From JAEZJZ01 sp050949055 (GTDB lineage: Bacteria; Bacillota; UBA994; UBA5500): DNA of 64,000 nt. The position numbers and the translations under genes are program-made. Every line of letters begins with the position of its first letter. Position 1 is the stretch's first letter. The notes beneath the pieces were generated by a model. The model was not told the DNA's origin. It did not search any database and was given only the letters and a program-made list of their open reading frames with translations. The stretch lies in the NCBI GenBank assembly GCA_050949055.1, contig JBMNFA010000001.1, forward strand, positions 62,001 through 126,000, in the 5' to 3' direction. This document shows, in pieces, positions 58,176 to 64,000 of the stretch.

Positions 58176-59405
58176 ATGTCCAGTATCTACCGTTGTGGTC
58201 TGTTGATCGATGGCAGGGGAGGGGAGCCCCTGCAAAACGCGTCGGTATGGGTAGAGGGTTCCAAAATCAAGGCAGTCTTGCCAGCAGGTGTCGAGCTGCC
58301 ACAAGGGGTGCCAGTGACCGACCTATCGGACTATACGATTATCCCTGGGCTGACGGACATGCATGTGCATGTGGACTATTGGCATAGCCAGCCAAACGTG
58401 ATGGAGTATATGGACGAAACGGGTATGGGTCTGGCTGCTTGCCTGGCGGCACGCAACATCCGCTCCACATTGGAGAAAGGGATCACCACCGTGCGGGACC
58501 TGTCCAGCACGTTAGGGTTGAAAATGAAGCGAGCAGTAGAACTGGGGTACATTCCCGGCTCTCGCATCTTAACTGCCGCGCATGGAATTTGCATGACCGG
58601 TGGCCATGGACATGACACGGATGGCGTGATCGAGGCGGACGGTGAGGCAGAAGTGCGCAAAGCAGTCAGGCAGCAGGTGCGCGCAGGTGCCGACCTGATC
58701 AAGATCCTGACCAGCCACCGCTCAGAGACTCCCGAATACCGGCAGGAAGAGCTGGACGCTGGCGTGGATGAAGCCCACCGTCTGGGCTTCCGTGTAGCTT
58801 GCCATGCGGCGATCATGCCCGCGGCCAAGATGGCGGTGCTGGCCGGTGTGGATACCATCGAGCACGGCACCCATCTCACTGACGAAGTGCGGACGCTGAT
58901 GGCCGAAAGAGGCACATATTTGGTTCCCACGATGATCGCCTATCACAGCATGGGAAAGGCCGCCCAACAAGTTATTTTGGACCCGTTAGGGTCTGGCGAC
59001 TACCGCCGCAACATGTTGGCCAAACATGCTGAATGGTGGATCAACACCGACCAGATGCTGGAGAGCCAGTTCCGCAAGGCAGTGGCCGCAGGCATCAAGA
59101 TCACGGTGGGTACCGATATTGTCATTCCCGATGTGGAGTTTTCTCCCTACCATGACGAACTGGAGATGATGGTACAGTTCGGCTACGGCGAGATGAATAC
59201 CATCTGTGCCGCTACCAGAGTAGCAGCAGAAGCGCTGGGCAAGGAGAAGGAGATGGGGACCATCGAAGCAGGCAAGGTGGCGGATCTGGTGGCTGTGGAG
59301 GGCAATCCGTTGTCAGACATCAAGAACCTGCGCCGGGTGAAAATGGTGGTCAAGGACGGCCGGGTAGAGGTGCCGGCGCCAACACCATACTTTGTCTGGG
59401 ATTAA
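58176..59405 (+). CDS. Imidazolonepropionase/prolidase-type amidohydrolase
   Basis: The 409-residue enzyme belongs to COG1228-type amidohydrolases (Xaa-Pro and Xaa-Arg dipeptidase or imidazolonepropionase-like). It has the start CGLLIDGRGGEPLQN, metal motif DMHVHVDYW, carboxylated-lysine region ADLIKILTSH, the histidines in VACHAAIMPA and TIEHGTHL, and the aspartate in VGTDIVIPD, ending GKVADLVAVEGNPL. It probably cleaves a cyclic or dipeptide amide in the cytoplasm. AAAGGAGGTCAACT precedes ATG 58176. A strong terminator follows. Confidence 0.92.
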   Translation: MSSIYRCGLLIDGRGGEPLQNASVWVEGSKIKAVLPAGVELPQGVPVTDLSDYTIIPGLTDMHVHVDYWHSQPNVMEYMDETGMGLAACLAARNIRSTLEKGITTVRDLSSTLGLKMKRAVELGYIPGSRILTAAHGICMTGGHGHDTDGVIEADGEAEVRKAVRQQVRAGADLIKILTSHRSETPEYRQEELDAGVDEAHRLGFRVACHAAIMPAAKMAVLAGVDTIEHGTHLTDEVRTLMAERGTYLVPTMIAYHSMGKAAQQVILDPLGSGDYRRNMLAKHAEWWINTDQMLESQFRKAVAAGIKITVGTDIVIPDVEFSPYHDELEMMVQFGYGEMNTICAATRVAAEALGKEKEMGTIEAGKVADLVAVEGNPLSDIKNLRRVKMVVKDGRVEVPAPTPYFVWD

Positions 59406-59412
59406 CGACAAA

Positions 59413-59445
59413 GACGGGATCGGCCGCAGCGCGGCCGATCCCGTC
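59413..59445. terminator. Bidirectional terminator after the amidohydrolase gene
   Basis: A perfect 15-bp stem GACGGGATCGGCCGC with a 3-base loop between convergent genes. Confidence 0.88.
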
Positions 59446-59476
59446 CTTACTTCCCCAGTCGCTGGCGCGACAGCCC

Positions 59477-60181
59477 CTAGGAAGCGCTGGGGCCGATAGC
59501 CAGGTCCTCGCGCACCGTGCGCCAGCCGTCGCCGTTCCACTCCAGATAGTCTTGTATGTAGCCCAGGGTGTCAGCCGCGAACTGTCCAAAGACGCGAGTC
59601 AACACCTGTAAGTCGCAAGTGCCGGACTCCTCGTCGAGTACGATCGGTATCGCGTCGATCATCGGACCTACATTTGCCTCCGTCGGTTGGATCAGCCTGC
59701 CGCTCTGATCGTACAGGTCCTGTGCCGCTGGGTCTGTGCTGACATCGACACGGAATGTCAGCTGCAAAGTTTCGTCTACGACGACCACCACGTATCCATC
59801 GGCGTAATTTGCCCGGAACTGCTTGCCAGCCATGTAGCTATCCTGGTCAAACAACAGTCGCAGCTGACTGTTGGCGAAGGAAAAGATATAGACAAAGTTG
59901 AATCCTCCGCTGCCTCCCGATTGAATGGTCACTTTGATGTCCAGGATACCGTCGCCGGTGAAATCGCAGAGGAAGATGGTCGGAGAATAGCCGGCGTTTT
60001 GTTCCATAGCCACCTGCGTCACCCGTCCAGTACGGCCATTCCTGATCATCAAGGTGATATCCCGAATGAAACCGCCTTCGGATGACGGGATGCCAACCAA
60101 ATAGACCTCATCCTGCACCCCACCGCCAGTCACATCTGCAAACTTCCGTACCAGCACTTCCTGATTGGCTCGATTGCTCAT
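59477..60181 (-). CDS. VCBS/FG-GAP-like beta-rich protein of unknown function
   Basis: The 234-residue protein has no signal peptide or TM segment. A calcium-loop-like DFTGDGILDIKV and preceding VYLVG and ITLMIRNGRTG strands resemble VCBS/FG-GAP repeat proteins of Bacillota, some of which are spore-associated. A DLYDQSGR-type loop and a C-terminal WNGDGW segment follow. It may be a spore or surface lectin-like protein, but I cannot assign it. ATG 60181 follows AAGGAGGG. Confidence 0.75.
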   Translation of the reverse strand: MSNRANQEVLVRKFADVTGGGVQDEVYLVGIPSSEGGFIRDITLMIRNGRTGRVTQVAMEQNAGYSPTIFLCDFTGDGILDIKVTIQSGGSGGFNFVYIFSFANSQLRLLFDQDSYMAGKQFRANYADGYVVVVVDETLQLTFRVDVSTDPAAQDLYDQSGRLIQPTEANVGPMIDAIPIVLDEESGTCDLQVLTRVFGQFAADTLGYIQDYLEWNGDGWRTVREDLAIGPSAS

Positions 60182-60299
60182 GCCCTAAAATCCCTCCTTC
60201 CGTGCCTCTTCACATCCTATGCTTGCAGGCCAAGAAAGGAGACAGTGGAGAGCAGGTGAGAGCCTTGGCACACGGAAGCTTTGCCGCTGGGGTACAGGG

Positions 60300-61610
60300 C
60301 TACTCGGCCAAGTATTGTCGCCAGAAATTGAGGTAGCCGGCTTTGTCGAAACGAGGCTGGAACTTATCCTTGATGGTCAGCGCCAAATGTGCGCCATCAT
60401 GCAGCAAGTCAATAATCGTCATTGCCATCACCTTAGCTGGCATGATATAGGCCGCTTCCGGATCAGCGATGGCAAATCCGCGGGTATGGGCGTGACCAGA
60501 GACGCCACCGCAACCAGGGATGATGCTGGGCATCAGCTGTTGCAGGTCCCCATTGTCTCCCGAAACGGCAGTGAAGCCACCCTTGAGCACCCGCTCGGCT
60601 CCGACCAGCGCTGCTGCATTTTCTGCAAAAACAGCCTCCAAATTGACATCCCCTTGCATGGGCAGATAGCCGGGGATTTCCTCAATCTCCACCGTTGCAC
60701 CGACCGCTGCTGCCCCTGCCCGTAACGCCCGGTTGACTTTGCTGCTAGCGTCGAGAATTGCGTCGATGGTTCTGCCGCGCACATAAGTCTCCAGGCGCAC
60801 ATCCGCCGGAACAATGTTCACCAGGTCGCCACCCTTGGTGATGATCGGATGCAGCCGAATGTGATCGTCATCGCGGAAAGTCTCCCGCTGCAGATGACTC
60901 CCCATGATCCCCAAGAGAGCGGCGTTGAGGGCATTGACACCTTGGTGCGGTGCTCCGCCAGCGTGAGCTTCTGTTCCCAGATAGCGGATGCGCTTGCCCA
61001 CGAAGCCTGCGGCCGTGCTGCCGACCACGAACAAGGGTCCCGGGCGGTCCGACTCGATGTGACACATCATCGTCATGTCCACATCGTCAAACTCCCCCAG
61101 GCGAATCAGCTCCTGCTTGCCTCCAAGAAACTCGATTGACCCTGCTTGCTGCAGCCGCTGCCGAAACTCCAGCTCCACATACTCCTCCGCCGGCACCGCA
61201 AACAGCACCACGTCTCCATCCAACCATTCCATCGCGCCGCTATGGACCAATCCGAAGCCGACGCCCAGCATAGATGCCACCTGGGCATGGTGTCCACAGC
61301 AGTGAGCCGCCCCGGTCTCGGGATCAGCGGCAGGGTGGTCACGACAGATGACTGCGTCCAGCTCACCCATTACACCAACGGTGGCGTGCGTCTGTCTGCC
61401 AGACAGCCTGCCCTTGACCCCGGTCAGCGCCAGGCCACTGCGAAAGTCGACGCCCAGCTGCTGCATGGTCTGGACTACCAAAGAAGCTGTGCGCTTCTCT
61501 TTGTAGCCCAGTTCAGGGTGGCGGAAGATATCCTCTCCCAATGATATGATCTGTTCCCTATGGTCATCGATCGCTGCACAGACCTGTTGCTTCAGTTCGT
61601 AAGGCTGCAT
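60300..61610 (-). CDS. M20-family amidohydrolase (peptidase/aminoacylase-like)
   Basis: The 436-residue enzyme has the family start LGEDIFRHPELGYKEKRT, the zinc site in TGAAHCCGHHAQVASML, AVPAEEYVE, MCHIESDRPG and GTEAHAGGAPHQGVNALNA, with a C-terminal VSGHAHTRGF. It belongs to the amidohydrolase/AbgA-like M20D type and is probably active on N-acyl amino acids or small peptides. GAGGAGGCGAATTAAAC precedes ATG 61610. It is divergent from the PLP-enzyme gene at 61943, with a GntR-like palindrome between them. Confidence 0.92.
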   Translation of the reverse strand: MQPYELKQQVCAAIDDHREQIISLGEDIFRHPELGYKEKRTASLVVQTMQQLGVDFRSGLALTGVKGRLSGRQTHATVGVMGELDAVICRDHPAADPETGAAHCCGHHAQVASMLGVGFGLVHSGAMEWLDGDVVLFAVPAEEYVELEFRQRLQQAGSIEFLGGKQELIRLGEFDDVDMTMMCHIESDRPGPLFVVGSTAAGFVGKRIRYLGTEAHAGGAPHQGVNALNAALLGIMGSHLQRETFRDDDHIRLHPIITKGGDLVNIVPADVRLETYVRGRTIDAILDASSKVNRALRAGAAAVGATVEIEEIPGYLPMQGDVNLEAVFAENAAALVGAERVLKGGFTAVSGDNGDLQQLMPSIIPGCGGVSGHAHTRGFAIADPEAAYIMPAKVMAMTIIDLLHDGAHLALTIKDKFQPRFDKAGYLNFWRQYLAE

Positions 61611-61942
61611 GTTTAATTCGCCTCCTCAGATTTATGGTGGCCAGTGAAAGGCTAGCTGCAGATAGGGGTGGACATCCGTAGCATACGCAATGCCGCTGAA
61701 TGTAGTACAAGAGATTGGCAGTGGCGTGGCCAGCCAGGGCTCTCGGCTGGCTGCAGATGAGTTGGGTCAAAGGCCGCCGTAGAGCTGTTCGACTAACGAA
61801 CAATTCTTTGTATACAAAGCAGGAATCGCGCTTGCAGTTTCGAATTATCCCATTAAGGATTAGGCATCGGTTGCCCCGCAACCTCCCTAAATCCTGACTG
61901 CAAGTTCAACCAGCTTGCTCGACAACAAGGAGGCGGTATTTC
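61611..61942. other. Divergent intergenic region with GntR-like operator
   Basis: No gene. Its main feature is the palindrome at 61806-61819, listed separately. The rest shows no convincing structure; the region must hold promoters for the M20 gene (minus) and the PLP-enzyme gene (plus). Confidence 0.5.
61806..61819. promoter_or_regulatory. GntR-type operator candidate
   Basis: CTTTGTATACAAAG is a perfect 14-bp palindrome with the TTGTATACAA core known from B. subtilis GntR sites. It lies 124 bases before the PLP-enzyme start. Confidence 0.6.
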
Positions 61943-62938
61943 ATGAACCTGGGCAAGTTCCCACGACGTATCTACACCCATTGCCAGACGCCGATTGAGC
62001 ATTTGCCACGATTTACGGCAGCTCTGGGTGGGCCCGAAATCTTCATCAAACGTGACGATCTGCTGGGCCTGACCTCTGGCGGCAACAAGACCAGAAAACT
62101 GGAGTTCCTGGTGGCGGACGCCCTCAGTCAGGGAGCAGACACATTGATCACTTGCGGCGCAGTTCAATCCAATCATTGCCGGCTTACTTTGGCGGCGGCC
62201 GTGAAAGAAGGGCTGAAATGTCGCCTGGTGCTGGAAGAGCGCGTTCCCAATAGTTACAGGCCCGATGCCAGCGGCAACAACTTCCTGTTCCGCTTGCTGG
62301 GGGTTGAGGCTATAAAGGTCGTGCCCGGCGGTTCAAACATGATGGAAGCAATGCAATCCGTGGCTGAAGACGTGATCAAGGATGGCGGCAAGCCCTACAT
62401 CATCCCTGGCGGAGGCTCCAACCCGATCGGTGCCACCGGCTATGTGCAATGTGCCCAGGAACTGCAACAGCAGATGTTTGAACAGGGCCTTGACTTCGAC
62501 TACATGATCGTGCCCAGCGGCAGCGGCGGCACACATGCCGGAACCCTGGTCGGCATTGTTGGCAACAACATGAACATCCCGGTGCTGGGTATGAACGTTA
62601 GCCGCAAGAAGGATGTACAAGAGGAACTGATCTACAACCTGGCCAAGGCGACTGCAGCCCACGTCGGCTGCCCTGAGCCGTCTCGGGACAGTGTGGTCTG
62701 TTTCGATCAGTATGTGGGCGCTGGATATTCCCGTCCCACTCCCGGCATGATTGAGGCGGTTCAGCTGCTGGCCACCACCGAAGGCATCCTGCTGGATCCT
62801 GTCTACACTGGCAAGCAGATGGCCGGCCTGATCGACTTGGTGCGTCAGGGTTACTTCAAGCAGAGCGACAAGGTGTTGTTCCTCCACACTGGCGGTTCTC
62901 CAGCCCTGTACGCCTACTCCGACGTGGTTCTGCCTTGA
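61943..62938 (+). CDS. D-cysteine desulfhydrase/ACC deaminase-family PLP enzyme
   Basis: The 331-residue enzyme is a fold type II PLP protein: the Schiff-base K49 in SGGNKTRKLEFL, CGAVQSNHCRLTLAAA, and the phosphate loop VPSGSGGTHAGTLVGI. These match D-cysteine desulfhydrase and ACC deaminase relatives. The product would be pyruvate plus ammonia and sulfide for D-cysteine, but the ACC deaminase split is not resolved here. AAGGAGGCGGTATTTC precedes ATG 61943. Upstream lies a GntR-like palindrome, and the CapA-like gene follows 65 bases later on the same strand. Confidence 0.92.
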   Translation: MNLGKFPRRIYTHCQTPIEHLPRFTAALGGPEIFIKRDDLLGLTSGGNKTRKLEFLVADALSQGADTLITCGAVQSNHCRLTLAAAVKEGLKCRLVLEERVPNSYRPDASGNNFLFRLLGVEAIKVVPGGSNMMEAMQSVAEDVIKDGGKPYIIPGGGSNPIGATGYVQCAQELQQQMFEQGLDFDYMIVPSGSGGTHAGTLVGIVGNNMNIPVLGMNVSRKKDVQEELIYNLAKATAAHVGCPEPSRDSVVCFDQYVGAGYSRPTPGMIEAVQLLATTEGILLDPVYTGKQMAGLIDLVRQGYFKQSDKVLFLHTGGSPALYAYSDVVLP

Positions 62939-63003
62939 TCGATAGGCAGGGATAGCGAGGTTCAGCTTAACCATTCCCACTCACTACGAAAGGGGGCCAA
63001 CCG

Positions 63004-64000
63004 ATGCGATACAATGACGAGGCGCGAGATTTCGTCCTCACTGCCACTGGCGACATCTTCATCACCCGCAAGCTGTCGCCTTACACCGAACCAGCTTACA
63101 GAGAGCTATGGCAAGTTCTGCAAAGTGGGGACGTTCGCTTCACCAACCTGGAAATGCTGATCCATGAGTTTGTCGGTCATCCGGTTGCTGAAAGTGGCGG
63201 CACCTACACCCAGACTGATCCCACCGTTATTTCAGAGCTGCAATGGGCGGGATTCAACTTGCTGGCAAGGGCAAACAACCATTCTCTGGACTACTCAATA
63301 GAAGGGTTGCGGCGCACCTCCCAACTGTTGGACCAGGCAGGATTCTGTCATGCCGGCGTTGGTGAAAATCTGGCGGACGCCCGCTCAGCTCGCTATCTGG
63401 ACCTGGACCAAGGTAGAGTGGGATTCCTGGCGGCTTGTTCCACCTTTGCTTCTTTCGGCAGAGCAGGGGAACAGCGTCCCGACTCCGTCGGTCGCCCAGG
63501 GCTGAACCCGGTTCGCTACCAAACCTATTACGTGGTCTCCCCAGAGCAGTTGGCAGCGCTCAGGCAGATCAGCGAGTCTGTCGGCAACGAAGCCAGGAAG
63601 CGCAGGGCCATTCAAAATGGATGGGGAAGACCTGACAAAGTAGGAGAGGTGACCATCGCTGGCACCCGCTTTGTGGCGGGAGAGCGGCCAGGGACCTACA
63701 CCGAGGTGAATCAGGATGATCTTCAGGGGAACGTAAAATGGATCAGTGATGCCAAGCGCCAATCGGACTTCGTGGTCTATAGCATGCACTGGCATGAGGG
63801 GGGTAGCACCCCCGAGCAACCAGCCACTTTCCATTTTGATTACGCCCACGCCTGCATCGACGCCGGTGTGGATGCCTTCATCGGCCATGGCCCCCACATC
63901 ATGCGAGGCATCGAAATCTATCAAGGCAAACCCATCTTCTATAGCTTGGGGAACTTCGTCTTCCAAAATGAGACGGTGCGCAAACTGCCGGCGGATGTCT
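63004..64000 (+). CDS. CapA-family metallophosphatase-like protein, 3'-truncated by window
   Basis: ATG 63004 follows GAAAGGGGG and opens a frame with no stop to the window end (332 codons seen). It matches the bacterial capsule synthesis protein family PF09587 (CapA/PgsA): FVLTATGDIFITRKL, FTNLEMLIHE, ARANNHSLDYSIEGLRRT, VYSMHWHEG, DAFIGHGPHIMRGIEIYQGK and FYSLGNFVFQN, all typical metallophosphatase-fold motifs. Family members take part in poly-gamma-glutamate synthesis or export, but many are uncharacterised. No capB/capC gene is seen. No signal peptide precedes the domain, so it may be cytoplasmic. The 3' end lies beyond the window. Confidence 0.92.
   Translation, partial: MRYNDEARDFVLTATGDIFITRKLSPYTEPAYRELWQVLQSGDVRFTNLEMLIHEFVGHPVAESGGTYTQTDPTVISELQWAGFNLLARANNHSLDYSIEGLRRTSQLLDQAGFCHAGVGENLADARSARYLDLDQGRVGFLAACSTFASFGRAGEQRPDSVGRPGLNPVRYQTYYVVSPEQLAALRQISESVGNEARKRRAIQNGWGRPDKVGEVTIAGTRFVAGERPGTYTEVNQDDLQGNVKWISDAKRQSDFVVYSMHWHEGGSTPEQPATFHFDYAHACIDAGVDAFIGHGPHIMRGIEIYQGKPIFYSLGNFVFQNETVRKLPADV

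Noticed and set aside
1..64000. tRNA, rRNA or integrase/attachment sites
   Set aside because: No cloverleaf with a GGTTCGAATCC-type arm, no rRNA sequence and no integrase gene were recognised.

Overview
The window reads as chromosomal DNA of a spore-forming member of the Bacillota, probably Clostridia-like, with moderately high G+C. The support is a leucine T-box in front of leuS, a CotF-type coat protein, a DacF-like carboxypeptidase, MASE3-like sporulation-style histidine kinases, AGGAGG-type ribosome binding sites and frequent GTG/TTG starts. I cannot name the genus. No rRNA, tRNA, CRISPR array, prophage or replication origin was seen.

Layout. 1-8.7 kb: the tail of a barrel-sandwich protein, an orphan LolD/MacB-type ATPase, two exported proteins, a small zinc-ribbon membrane protein, mgtE behind an attenuator-like leader, a thioredoxin/CsoR-family pair behind a matching operator, a pyruvate-kinase C-domain-like protein and an AEC transporter. 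8.8-18 kb: T-box-controlled leuS, a small zinc ribbon, a DacF-like peptidase, an M14 carboxypeptidase, and a class II aldolase followed by pdxS-like and pdxT genes. The PdxS-like protein lacks all three catalytic residues. 18-23.4 kb: a REP-type transposase among a dispersed 42-bp repeat family, an acetyltransferase, an amidohydrolase, CotF and a 2H phosphoesterase. 23.4-34.3 kb: two overlapping membrane histidine kinases, a four-gene operon led by a GlmL/MutL-type ATPase without a mutase, a MATE transporter, and a rubredoxin too short for routine ORF calling. 34.4-45.3 kb: a double-HD protein, then a tightly coupled operon of a TerB_N/TerB_C protein with a dead SNF2-like domain, a BrxD-like ATPase and a BrxHI/Lhr-like helicase. 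This is the best candidate for a defence or stress system. A lipase-like hydrolase, an NlpC/P60 protein and a TPR protein follow.

45.5-64 kb is dominated by peptide and amino-acid catabolism: an AbgB-like hydrolase, two further M20 enzymes, a DUF885 protein, a second M14 carboxypeptidase, an amidohydrolase and a D-cysteine desulfhydrase-like PLP enzyme. Cu/Zn SOD without a signal peptide, a second MATE transporter, a CapA-like protein cut by the window end, and a four-gene operon of largely uncharacterised membrane proteins (one DUF6754-like) are interspersed. The picture is of a peptide-using, spore-forming heterotroph with several unexplained operons. Gene boundaries were refined from visible ribosome binding sites. 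All family assignments are by eye, without database searches.
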